Made by a program: the position numbers and the translations under genes
In this document: piece after piece, positions 44,910 through 53,557 of the stretch
How the letters are laid out: every line of letters begins with the position of its first letter
Position numbering within the stretch: position 1 is the first letter of the stretch
The notes under the pieces: generated by a model
What the model was told of the DNA's origin: nothing
The model's database searches: none
The model's input: the letters and a program-made list of their open reading frames with translations, nothing else
Origin: Parapedobacter koreensis
Lineage (GTDB): Bacteria; Bacteroidota; Bacteroidia; Sphingobacteriales; Sphingobacteriaceae
Length of the DNA: 64,000 nt
Assembly (NCBI RefSeq): GCF_900109365.1
Contig: NZ_FNZR01000014.1
Span: forward strand, 1 to 64,000
Reading direction: 5' to 3'

Positions 44910-45893
44910 ATGGAAAAACTACTGACCATCCATTTCATCCAAGCGCCGGACAGCCCTTTCAAACCGCTGAACCGGCCTGTCCGCGAAAGCGACTACCGGC
45001 TCCACCACGCGGGCCGCAGTGTACTCGAACATACCGAAGCTCACCTGTATGCCCAGGCCATCGACGGTTGGCAATTCCGGATTTGTTTATATACGGCAGA
45101 TGTAGCCCATAGCCAGCCCATCCGCATCCGGGTAGATGAAGGTTGCGTATTGTTTATCTATCAGCTAAAGGGCAGGTTGGATCGCCTGCTTGACGGCGGA
45201 GTCTCTCTCCGGCTGGAAGCATCACAATATTGCGCCTGCTACCTCGCACCGGGCAACTACGCGACCAACCTGACTCCCGGCAAGCACGAGACCTTAGTCT
45301 TCGGCTTCCCATACGGCTACCTCGTATGGCTTACGCGGCGCTACCCGTCGCTACGCCCGCTGGCCGATGTGTGGAAGACTACTCCCACACAGACTTCATG
45401 CCTGCCCAAGGCCACCATGCAACAGGATGAGTGGCTCACGCTGGCGCGGGTGATACACTGCCCCAAGCGCGGTGACGAGCTGGATGGTGCGCTGAAGGTA
45501 TATTTGGCGCGGTTCCTCGCGCTGTATGACGAGCGGATACAGCGGCTACCGGATACGGGGCAGCATGAAGCATTGCTGGTGAAAATAAGCACATACGTGG
45601 CGGCACATTTTGCCGATCCGCAGGCGGTGAAGCTGGCGGCCATTGCCGCACGTTTCGGCATTTCGGCCAGCCGCTTAAACAAGGCGTTTGCTGCACGTTA
45701 TGAAAGCACCATTGCGGATACCGTAGTACGCTGCCGCATCCAGGTTGCCAAGGGGCTATTGGAAGATACGGCGTTTCCATTGGCTACCATTGCCGAGCAA
45801 GTGGGCTTTGCACATGCCGAAAGCCTCAGCCGGGCTTTCAAAAAAGCGGTGGGGGTATCGCCGATGCATTACCGGCTAACCAAACAAGTCTGA
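44910..45893 (+). CDS. AraC-family transcriptional regulator
   Basis: A 327-residue regulator. The N-terminal 210 residues form a cupin-like sensing part (HHAGRSVLEHTEAHLYAQAIDGWQFR, CACYLAPGNYATNL). The C-terminal double helix-turn-helix spans about 225-325: VKLAAIAARFGISASRLNKAFAARYEST and FPLATIAEQVGFAHAESLSRAFKKAVGVSPMHYR. A good AGGAG ribosome-binding site precedes it. It probably controls the MauE-DUF6520-SusCD unit; this is inferred from position. Its end overlaps the convergent toxin gene by 18 bases. Confidence 0.88.
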   Translation: MEKLLTIHFIQAPDSPFKPLNRPVRESDYRLHHAGRSVLEHTEAHLYAQAIDGWQFRICLYTADVAHSQPIRIRVDEGCVLFIYQLKGRLDRLLDGGVSLRLEASQYCACYLAPGNYATNLTPGKHETLVFGFPYGYLVWLTRRYPSLRPLADVWKTTPTQTSCLPKATMQQDEWLTLARVIHCPKRGDELDGALKVYLARFLALYDERIQRLPDTGQHEALLVKISTYVAAHFADPQAVKLAAIAARFGISASRLNKAFAARYESTIADTVVRCRIQVAKGLLEDTAFPLATIAEQVGFAHAESLSRAFKKAVGVSPMHYRLTKQV

Positions 45894-46166
45894 ATGTGTA
45901 CCGGTACGAACCAATTCGAGCAATCGGATTTCTTCGTTCTCGTCCCAAATCAGCAATAAATCAGGCTTTACATGGCATTCCCAATAGCCACTATAGTTAC
46001 CTTTCAGCTTGTGTGGCCGGTGCTTTGGTGCTAATCCTGAATGGCCATGTTCAACCAGTACTGAAATAAGTTCCTGAAGTAATGCAAAATCTTTTTGCGA
46101 ACGTTTCTTGAGCAGCTTGAGGTCTTTTAGAAACTTGGTGGAGGTTATCAGTTGATAATAGGGCAT
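45876..46166 (-). CDS. RelE/YafQ-family mRNA interferase toxin
   Basis: A 96-residue toxin starting MPYYQLITSTKFLKDLKLLKKRSQKD. The pattern H-x-L-KGNYSGYWECHVKPDLLLIWDENEEIRLLELVRTGTHSDLF matches YafQ, including the HxxLxG region and the terminal His and Phe residues of the active site. The ATG at 46166 is used because the frame beyond it starts at TTG. It follows its antitoxin by 17 bases. Confidence 0.88.
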   Translation of the reverse strand: MPYYQLITSTKFLKDLKLLKKRSQKDFALLQELISVLVEHGHSGLAPKHRPHKLKGNYSGYWECHVKPDLLLIWDENEEIRLLELVRTGTHSDLFG

Positions 46167-46183
46167 AATGGACAAACCGGGGT

Positions 46184-46384
46184 TCAGATACTATTGAACA
46201 GTGCCTCCACACTATCGAATTTCTTGCCTTTACCCTGCTTCAATTCCTGCATCGCGGCGATGGTCTCTTTATTGGGTTCCTTGGCCTTCTCTTTCTTGAC
46301 TTTTACCACAACGCCCAATTCTTTCAGCAACGCTTTTATCAATGCTGTTTTCTCGTCCGGTACCTTAATTTCCAACGTCTGCAT
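46184..46384 (-). CDS. Antitoxin of the RelE/YafQ-type pair
   Basis: A 66-residue protein with a short beta strand (TLEIKVPDEKTALIKALLKELGV) reminiscent of ribbon-helix-helix antitoxins, a Lys/Glu-rich linker and a helical C-terminal toxin-binding part (KFDSVEALFNSI). Placed first in the pair, as usual. Confidence 0.78.
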   Translation of the reverse strand: MQTLEIKVPDEKTALIKALLKELGVVVKVKKEKAKEPNKETIAAMQELKQGKGKKFDSVEALFNSI

Positions 46385-46546
46385 AGCGAAATCAATTTAT
46401 GCAAATATAAGCTTTTACAAATAAACAAGCAACCCAGCCCAACCTTTCACTCCACCTAACCCATCCACCCGCTCACCGGAAAAAAATCCACGCATCGGCC
46501 GTTTCGGTCAGCAACATGGGGCTGTATCCTGCTTTCCTTTGTAAGC

Positions 46547-46984
46547 ATGAAGGCAACGCATTACATCACATTTATCACCGTCGTTTTTATCGGGCTGTTT
46601 TTCTTCACGGGTATGGAGAAGGTATGGTACCATCGTACCTTTCACATCATGCTGCACAAACAGCCCCTGGCGAATTGGATGAAAGCTGCCCTTGACTGGG
46701 GCTTGCCATTGGTAGAGCTCGCAGCAGTGGCCCTGCTTACCATCACCCGTACCCGCTTGTACGGCTTATGGGCATCGGCCGCATTGATGCTGGCATTTGC
46801 CGTATATACCGCATATGCGGCCTCCGAACCCTATGGCGAGGTCGTATGCGCCTGCGGCAAGTTGTTCAGCAGCCTTAGATGGAGCCAGCATTTCTGGGTA
46901 AATGTGGGATTGGCGGCAATGGCTGCCACCGGTGTATTACTGTATCATCGAATTAGTAAGAAGAAAACCGCAGCAGTTGGCTGA
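46547..46984 (+). CDS. MauE/DoxX-like redox-associated membrane protein
   Basis: A 145-residue protein with four membrane helices. The EKVWYHRTFHIMLHKQPL and WGLPLVELAAVALL motifs, and the ACGKLFSSLRWSQHFWVN segment with the conserved C-x-CGKLF-type loop, fit the MauE/DoxX group. MauE supports disulphide formation in methylamine dehydrogenase maturation. Here it lies beside a two-Cys secreted protein and a TlpA-type thioredoxin, which suggests a periplasmic thiol relay. Confidence 0.75.
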   Translation: MKATHYITFITVVFIGLFFFTGMEKVWYHRTFHIMLHKQPLANWMKAALDWGLPLVELAAVALLTITRTRLYGLWASAALMLAFAVYTAYAASEPYGEVVCACGKLFSSLRWSQHFWVNVGLAAMAATGVLLYHRISKKKTAAVG

Positions 46985-47211
46985 CGGCATGTATATACGA
47001 TCTCCGTGCACGGTCGCCGGGCTGGCCAACCCGGCAAGCACAAGGGCGGGACATATGGGATTCCCAAAGCGGTTCGACCAGTAGATTCATCCAATAGGAA
47101 GGCGGCAAAAGCCATGTGCCTTCACCTGCGCCGAAGCGCAAACCAAACAGAACCGGTCTTAGGGAGCCCTGCATCCTGCCCCAGTGATTAACATTAAAAA
47201 ACGGAACAAAT

Positions 47212-47544
47212 ATGATTAAACTAAGAAAGCAGCTACCCTTGGTAGCGATGTTGCTGGCGCTCACAGTGTTCGTCGGCAAGGCCGCGGTGCAGGCATTTAG
47301 CACCGCAAGCAACACGATGTGGTTGTATGACATTGAGTCGGACGACCCCACCAATCCGGCAAACTACGATGAAGCTCCCGCGGGAGCAGAAAACAATTGC
47401 CAGGGCAGCGGGGAAGTATGCGTGGTTGAAGCGCCGGACAACGGCGGCCAACCCAACCTTGAGGCCGTAACCGATTTGTTGGAGGCATTGGAATCCAGAT
47501 CACCGCATGCCAACATCACCTACGGGTTCTTTTCCGGAAACTAA
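47212..47544 (+). CDS. DUF6520 small exported protein
   Basis: A 110-residue protein with a signal peptide (KLRKQLPLVAMLLALTVFVGKAAVQAF) and a short mature part with C63 and C70 (NNCQGSGEVCVVEA). DUF6520 proteins are small Bacteroidota proteins of unknown role; I associate them with MauE and SusCD/TlpA clusters from memory. The two cysteines could form a disulphide. It follows MauE by 227 bases, which hold no frame I can support. Confidence 0.65.
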   Translation: MIKLRKQLPLVAMLLALTVFVGKAAVQAFSTASNTMWLYDIESDDPTNPANYDEAPAGAENNCQGSGEVCVVEAPDNGGQPNLEAVTDLLEALESRSPHANITYGFFSGN

Positions 47545-47569
47545 CGTCGGTTAGACAGCTGATTTGAGA

Positions 47570-47594
47570 ACGGGTGCGGCTTGGCCGCACCCGT
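47570..47594. terminator. Bidirectional hairpin between DUF6520 and susD
   Basis: ACGGGTGCGGC-TTG-GCCGCACCCGT, 11 perfect pairs, between convergent genes. No strong T-run on either side, so termination may be partly by other means. Confidence 0.55.
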
Positions 47595-47599
47595 ATTGG

Positions 47600-48967
47600 T
47601 TAGCGGAGATTTTGAACAATGTTATTCTGACCGATCACGCTGCTTGGAATCAAAAACGTATACCTTGGATCGTTTGCTTCCAACAGATAATCCACGCCTC
47701 CAAGGGTACGCTTCAATGTCGTTACCAAAAAACCTGCTGCATTCAACCTGCGCAAATCACTCCACCGGATTCCACCCCTAAAGACCAATTCTTTTTCCCT
47801 TTCTTCCAGCACCATGCGCAATGCCTGCTCATCAGTGGCGACCTGCCGGGCGACATACGTACCCGTCTGCCATCGCCTGGCGAGCAACTCATCCAGTATG
47901 CGCACGCCATCCTCCCGCCTTCTGGTACGGATGAGGCTTTCCGCCTTGATCAGATATACCTCATCCACGGCCAATCCGGCGAAGACGCTGTGAATATTGC
48001 CATAGTAGGAGCCCTTGAATTGAAGGCTTCCATCGGCGCGGGTATCAAAGAAAAGATATCTACGGAGATCATCTTCGTCATATGACGAATAAAGCACGGT
48101 GTCTACGCGCGCGCGGGCAGCAGCATGTACACCCGAAAGTCCGGATAGCATGGCGTTGAAAATTACTTCAGGATTCAGCTCAGCGAAACTGTTTGCCTGG
48201 TTGGCATCCAACGTGTTATAATCCATCAACTCCGACTGAATAGCGAGGCAGGAATCCGAAGCTTCCAAGGCATCGTCATACCGACCCATCGTAAGATACA
48301 AACGGGCCAGCGCCGCATACGCCGCAGCCTTGGAGGGGCGGGTAGCCAATGCCGCCCGCTCAGGCAAAAGCTGCGCGGCCTGCTTCAGATCAGCCTCAAT
48401 TTGCCGGTACGTATCGCCGACCGTAGAACGCTCTGTGGGTGCATTGATATCCGGTGTAAACCGAAGCGGGAGCCCATAACCGCTGGACTCCTCATCGCGG
48501 CGGTACTGTGGTACGAAAAGCTGTGACAGGTGATAATATGTCCACCCCCTAATGAATAATGCAGCGCCCTTTGCTTGCTGGCGGTCGGGCTCACCCAAGC
48601 CATCAAGCAACGCGTCGTCGATGCCTTCCAGCACGACATTGGCATAAAAAATTTTCTCGTAGCACACTGCCCAATCTTGTTCACTATCTACGTCGGCCTT
48701 CCAGACGTAAGTATCCCGAGCGTGATCCGACCGTGCACCCCAGTCGGTCTCCGTGAGGTAATAATAGTCTGCGGCGATGTCGCCGGATTCGGGATAGTAT
48801 TCATTCATGCGCGCTTGGTAGTCAATCAACGCCTGAAAATCACGGACAGAAGACGGTATCGCAAGCGACGAACTCGGCTTTTCCGCAAGGTAGTCCTCGC
48901 AACCGGACAAGAAAAAACAAAGGCCTGTCAATCCCATCCAAAGCGGTAATTTCTTCATTGCTTTCAT
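47600..48967 (-). CDS. RagB/SusD-family nutrient-binding lipoprotein
   Basis: A 455-residue lipoprotein (CFFLSGC, lipid Cys C23). SusD features: SVRDFQALIDYQARMNEYYPES, KGAALFIRGWTYYHLSQLFVPQY, TPR-like helices around 190-230 and the C-terminal REKELVFRGGIRWSDLRRLN. It forms the lid over its SusC partner 11 bases upstream. The ligand is unknown; no carbohydrate enzymes are nearby, so a peptide or metal complex is as likely as a glycan. Confidence 0.85.
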   Translation of the reverse strand: MKAMKKLPLWMGLTGLCFFLSGCEDYLAEKPSSSLAIPSSVRDFQALIDYQARMNEYYPESGDIAADYYYLTETDWGARSDHARDTYVWKADVDSEQDWAVCYEKIFYANVVLEGIDDALLDGLGEPDRQQAKGAALFIRGWTYYHLSQLFVPQYRRDEESSGYGLPLRFTPDINAPTERSTVGDTYRQIEADLKQAAQLLPERAALATRPSKAAAYAALARLYLTMGRYDDALEASDSCLAIQSELMDYNTLDANQANSFAELNPEVIFNAMLSGLSGVHAAARARVDTVLYSSYDEDDLRRYLFFDTRADGSLQFKGSYYGNIHSVFAGLAVDEVYLIKAESLIRTRRREDGVRILDELLARRWQTGTYVARQVATDEQALRMVLEEREKELVFRGGIRWSDLRRLNAAGFLVTTLKRTLGGVDYLLEANDPRYTFLIPSSVIGQNNIVQNLR

Positions 48968-48978
48968 GATATAAATGA

Positions 48979-51969
48979 TTAAAAGTCCATGGCCAATCCA
49001 AATGCTATACTCCGTGCGGCAGGCGTCGCCAGGTAATCGGGGTCCAATCCCACATCGTTGGCTTTCCAGAGCAGCCCGAGGTTGCGGGCGTAGACCGTTG
49101 CACGGATTTGACGGAAGGGCAGCCGCCCGTTAGACATGTCAAAAACATATGTAATGTTTACATCCTGCAGCCTGATGTGATCACCGCGTTCGGCGGTCAC
49201 CTCCGAATCACGGTAGAAGGCATCCCTATTGGCACTGCCCGGTATGCGCATAGATGGCACGGTAGTCTGACGTTCGTCACCAGCGTGCTGCCAGCGTTTG
49301 TAGTAATCGGCATGCAGCGCCGCCACACCACCCGACAGGAAGGATGCATAAGCCACCGTCTCACGCCGGAAAAAGTATCCAAACCGATACGTCACATTTG
49401 CCGATACGGATAGGTTTTTCCAAGTGAACGTATTGCGGAAAGCGCCGAAATAGGTGGCCAGTGTCGATCCATGCAGCACGACATCTTCTTCCGTGGCATT
49501 CCGCGTGATGTTGTTGTAGTCGTTTGATACTTCACCGTTGAGGTAGCCCATAGGATCGCCGTTTTCGGGGTCAAGCCCGGCAAACCGGTAGCTGATGAGC
49601 GCATAGGGTGTGCGTCCTACAAAGGGTGCGATATTGTTGCCCGTTCCTACCGAACTGCTATACGACCACGGATCGTTGTGGTATTCGGTCAGCATATTGG
49701 TATTATGTGAAAACAGCAAATCGCCTATCCAACCGAATACCCCTACATCGGCGCGGCCCTGTAGTGATATGTCCAATCCGCGATTGCGGATACTTGCACT
49801 ATTCCGGGCAAAGGACGTAAAGCCGGAAGTCGGATCGGCCACTATCGTGCTGATAAGGTCCGTCGCGTCCTTGACGTAGTACTCAATGCTACCGCTCAGG
49901 TATCGGCCCTTGGTGGCAAAATCGAGCCCGATGTTCCATGTGGCCACGTCTTCCCACCGCAGTTCGGGGTTCGGCGGGTTGGCCACGATGGCATACGGGA
50001 AGCGGCCGAGGCGGCTGTATCCCCGGTATTCGATGGTGGTCACTGCCGCCCTGCCATTATCCACATTGCCGGCATGGCCGTAGGTGGAACGCAGTTTCAG
50101 GTGGGGCATGGCCGACCATGCGTAAAACGGTTCCTTGGCAATGTCCCACGCCAGCCCCGCCGACCAGAAGGGCGACCACCTGTCGTTGGTGGCTACGCCG
50201 AACAGGTTGGACGCATCCCGCCGGGCACTTGCCGAGGCGGTGTACCTTCCGTTGTAAGTGTAGGACGCATTGGCATACAGCGATACGAACCGCGATACCG
50301 TGCGGCTGCCGGAGCCCACGTAGGGGATGAACGCCCGGCTGGAGGGGCTGGTATAGCGCGGGTACTGGTTGGCATAGTCCACGCCCTGGCTGATGCGCAG
50401 ATCGGCGTCGTAGCCGTACAGCCTGTCGCTGCCGGATTCCGTGCCCGCGTGCCTTACCTCCCCGCCAGCGATGGCCGCCACGCTGTGCGCGGCCCAGTCA
50501 CGGCGGTAGTTGGCCTGCCCGCGCAGGCCATAGGCCTGCAGGCGGGAACGGCCGGCATCCAGTATGCCCCCGAGCGGGACTGGCCGGATTACGTTGTCGC
50601 CCGCCAGCTGCGTGAAGGAGTTGATAAGGTCGCGCACGTAGTACGACCGCTCATCCTGCAATTGCCGGGAGTCGCTCCATTGGTTTTCATACTGGCCGCG
50701 CACCTCCGTGCTCAGGTGTGCCGTCCACTGGTAGCGTGCCGAAAGGTTGAACAGCAGGTTCTGCAGCTTGGTGGTATTATCCGCCAGGGACAGCTCTTCA
50801 TAGGGCCGGTACCGCCAGTCCAGCAGCCTGCCCGCCCCCGCCGTATCGGCATAGCCCAAGCGGCGGTCGCGCACCACCACGGCGGGCCGGCCCTGTTCGT
50901 CCACGAGGGAGGCATAAGGATATATGCCGCCGGTGGCTCCCATGCGGATGGCACCGGGATGGTTGGCCTGCCGCTCGTTTGCCGAGTAGGCGATGCCGAT
51001 GTCCAGCGACAGCGCATCCACCGGCCGCAGCGAGGTCTGGCTGCGCACGGTCGTGCGCGTATAGCCGTTGCCGCGCTCGGACTGCAGGTTGCGGTCGTAC
51101 CCTGCCGAGAGCAGGGTATTCAGCCGGTCGCTCCCGCCGCTCAGGGAGAGCGCATACTGCTGCATCACCGCATCGCGGTAGAGGTAGCGGCTCTCGTCGT
51201 CGCGGAGGTCATGCCCGCGCAGGGCGTCAATCCGTGCGGCGGCTTCCGCTTCGGACATCAGGCCGCGGCGCTGTTGGTCGAGGATATCCACCACGGGGGT
51301 GACGGCGGGCCACGTGCGCGTATTCATCAGCGCGGCATCGTACACCCCGCGGCCGAAGAGCATGGTTTCGTTGTCTATGTAATCCGTGGGGGCTATCTGC
51401 GGGCGGTAGAACAGGTCGGGCTTCTCCTGCACGGCCACGTTCGAGGTGGCCGACAGCCGGAAGGGCCGGCCGAACTGGCCGCGCTTGGTGGTGATGACCA
51501 GCACGCCGTTGCCGGCGCGAGCGCCCCAGATGGAGGCCGAGGCGGCATCCTTCAGCAGGGTCACGCTGGCCACGTCGTTGGGATTGATGGCATCCAGGTC
51601 GCCCTCATAAGGGAAGTTGTCGAGGATGATGAGCGGTCGGCTGTCGGTAAGGCCGATGGAGCTGAGCCCCCGTACCAATAGCCTGTCCGTGGCCCCGCGC
51701 TTGTCAAACAGCATGCCGGGAACCAGTCCGTCCAGCCGCGAAATGACATCCGTGGAAATCTGCCGGTTGAACAGCTTTTCGTCCACCCGTTCGAACGAGC
51801 CTGTCATCCGTTCGGCGGGCAATGTCTGGTAGCCCGTGGAGATTTGTACTTCTTCCAGCATCACGGTGTCCCTCCGCAGGGTGTCCGTTTCGGACTGTGC
51901 ATGGGCTAAACTGCCGCAGGCTGCAAGGCCTATCGTATTCAGGACGTATAAGAATAGGTTCTTATTCAT
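48979..51969 (-). CDS. SusC/RagA-type TonB-linked outer membrane protein
   Basis: A 996-residue transporter with signal peptide (MNKNLFLYVLNTIGLAACGSLAHAQ). The plug domain has DVISRLDGLVPGMLFDKRG, LLVRGLSSIGLTDSRPLIILDN and VASVTLLKDAASASIWGARAGNGVLVITTKRG, the SusC hallmark. The barrel runs to the terminal aromatic residue (GLAMDF). It lacks both the STN and the carboxypeptidase-D-like N-terminal domains common in this family. Start at 51969 overlaps the TlpA stop by eight bases. Confidence 0.88.
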   Translation of the reverse strand: MNKNLFLYVLNTIGLAACGSLAHAQSETDTLRRDTVMLEEVQISTGYQTLPAERMTGSFERVDEKLFNRQISTDVISRLDGLVPGMLFDKRGATDRLLVRGLSSIGLTDSRPLIILDNFPYEGDLDAINPNDVASVTLLKDAASASIWGARAGNGVLVITTKRGQFGRPFRLSATSNVAVQEKPDLFYRPQIAPTDYIDNETMLFGRGVYDAALMNTRTWPAVTPVVDILDQQRRGLMSEAEAAARIDALRGHDLRDDESRYLYRDAVMQQYALSLSGGSDRLNTLLSAGYDRNLQSERGNGYTRTTVRSQTSLRPVDALSLDIGIAYSANERQANHPGAIRMGATGGIYPYASLVDEQGRPAVVVRDRRLGYADTAGAGRLLDWRYRPYEELSLADNTTKLQNLLFNLSARYQWTAHLSTEVRGQYENQWSDSRQLQDERSYYVRDLINSFTQLAGDNVIRPVPLGGILDAGRSRLQAYGLRGQANYRRDWAAHSVAAIAGGEVRHAGTESGSDRLYGYDADLRISQGVDYANQYPRYTSPSSRAFIPYVGSGSRTVSRFVSLYANASYTYNGRYTASASARRDASNLFGVATNDRWSPFWSAGLAWDIAKEPFYAWSAMPHLKLRSTYGHAGNVDNGRAAVTTIEYRGYSRLGRFPYAIVANPPNPELRWEDVATWNIGLDFATKGRYLSGSIEYYVKDATDLISTIVADPTSGFTSFARNSASIRNRGLDISLQGRADVGVFGWIGDLLFSHNTNMLTEYHNDPWSYSSSVGTGNNIAPFVGRTPYALISYRFAGLDPENGDPMGYLNGEVSNDYNNITRNATEEDVVLHGSTLATYFGAFRNTFTWKNLSVSANVTYRFGYFFRRETVAYASFLSGGVAALHADYYKRWQHAGDERQTTVPSMRIPGSANRDAFYRDSEVTAERGDHIRLQDVNITYVFDMSNGRLPFRQIRATVYARNLGLLWKANDVGLDPDYLATPAARSIAFGLAMDF

Positions 51970-53557
51970 TGCCCGCCTCCTTCCGTACATAACCGTATTT
52001 GGTAAGCGCAATGGGAATGCCGGATACGTCATCTACCTTGCGGTCACTTAAGACAAAGATCTCCAGTTCGCGGCTTTCTTCAATCAGTTCAAATCCCTGC
52101 CGGGCGAGGCATGCCCGTATCGCCTGGATGTCAGAGCGGTCAAGCGCTTTGTCCCAGAGGATTTCGCCCATATAGCCGGTTTCGTCGATGACATATGGAA
52201 TAGCCGCTTGGTACTGGCGATTCAACTGCTGGGTCAACGCTTTTAGCGGGAGCCGTTTCGAGGTTCCACCGGGCAGGTCTGCGGCGGGCTTGGGATCGGA
52301 GCCCGAAAGGCGAATCACTAAGCACGGGATTTCCCTTTTCAAAAGCGCACCGTATAGGCCAGACGCCATATTCAGATCTGTCACCATCCGCTCCAAGCGC
52401 GCATGCCGCGCCATGCTGGCCGGATATACGGATTCGTAACAATAGCTATGCTGGAAAGCATTATAATGCGGGTTTCGCAAATTGTGGGATTCGTATTGCA
52501 CCGCTGAATCCACCAGCAGCAATCTTCTATTGGGCAGATTCGGACTGCCGCTTCTCAATGCCGCATTGTACAGCGTGAGCAGCGGCTGGTTTACATAATA
52601 CGTCCTATGGACATTGTTGACGGAATCTATCACTACACCTGTCCGGTACGTATAGCCATCCCAGTATCCGGATACCATGGCATAATAGAGCGGCTTATGC
52701 AGTTGGTTCCCGGCGTAGGAGGGCGCGTATTGCAGGAACGGATCCGGAGAGATTTGTCTTAGCTCCGGCACATAACCGTCCTCGCCGTCTGCCAACTGGC
52801 TGATTAGGTTTTCGTCCAGATGCTGCGGAATGGTGAGCCCTTTGAATACACCGTCTTTCCGGATAATGGCGAAATAGGGAATCGATTTATCCGGATTGGG
52901 GAAAAGCGCTTTCAGCACACTATCCGCAATGACAGATTGGAACGACTCCCGTAGAGCAACCATGCCGGTATCCGCTGTCCTGCCGAGGAAGGCAGCGACG
53001 GTATTGGCATTTTCATAGGTGACGGGCAATACCACCATGTCTTGGTGGAACCCGGCTTGCAACCTGTGCATCCGCGGCATATTTGCAATGCAGCTTTTGC
53101 ACCACGTAGCCCAAAAATCAAGGATGATGACCTTGCCTCGGTAATTATTGAGGGTAATTGTTTCCGTGCTATTGTCTGCCGCGCTCCAAAGGGTAAGCGG
53201 AATGTCCCACCATTCTGCGGGAACGATATCCCCGATTTGCAGGGGAGTAATGCTATCTCTATATGCTTCATGCTTGGCGTATACACTGGTACTTATCGCC
53301 AGCAGCAAAAAAGCCATTACCCCAATTGCGAGGCCCGGCCCGGGGAGGGCCGATGCCTGCGCATGGGTCTGCACACATAGTTTCTCTTTATGGGTAGCCG
53401 GTGACGGCCTGCCGCCCCGTAGTTTGCGGCGGGGTTGCCTCCGGCCGGATAGTTTTCTTTTCTGCTTTCGGAATATCTCCGATTGTCGGTTGCGCCAGTA
53501 GGCGGACAACCGGTGTATAAGGGCATAGTATCCCCATAAGCGTAAAATTCGCTTCAC
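51962..53557 (-). CDS. TlpA-like thioredoxin fused to a DUF3738-like domain
   Basis: Up to 531 residues from a GTG at 53557. One membrane helix or signal at about 74-94, a TlpA thioredoxin domain at 105-270 with WATWCKSC (C153, C156), then about 150 residues without recognised motif, and a C-terminal part (LKALTQQLNRQYQAAIPYVIDETGYMGEI...ACLARQGFELIEESRELEIFVLSD) that matches the DUF3738/TIGR03435 pattern. The first 70 residues are very basic and may not be translated; an internal ATG at residue 81 is possible. First gene of the susC-susD operon. Confidence 0.75.
   Translation of the reverse strand: MKRILRLWGYYALIHRLSAYWRNRQSEIFRKQKRKLSGRRQPRRKLRGGRPSPATHKEKLCVQTHAQASALPGPGLAIGVMAFLLLAISTSVYAKHEAYRDSITPLQIGDIVPAEWWDIPLTLWSAADNSTETITLNNYRGKVIILDFWATWCKSCIANMPRMHRLQAGFHQDMVVLPVTYENANTVAAFLGRTADTGMVALRESFQSVIADSVLKALFPNPDKSIPYFAIIRKDGVFKGLTIPQHLDENLISQLADGEDGYVPELRQISPDPFLQYAPSYAGNQLHKPLYYAMVSGYWDGYTYRTGVVIDSVNNVHRTYYVNQPLLTLYNAALRSGSPNLPNRRLLLVDSAVQYESHNLRNPHYNAFQHSYCYESVYPASMARHARLERMVTDLNMASGLYGALLKREIPCLVIRLSGSDPKPAADLPGGTSKRLPLKALTQQLNRQYQAAIPYVIDETGYMGEILWDKALDRSDIQAIRACLARQGFELIEESRELEIFVLSDRKVDDVSGIPIALTKYGYVRKEAGNE

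Noticed and set aside
50074-51681. 535-codon frame on the + strand inside susC
   Set aside because: It is entirely antisense to a clear SusC gene in GC-rich DNA and has no family features.
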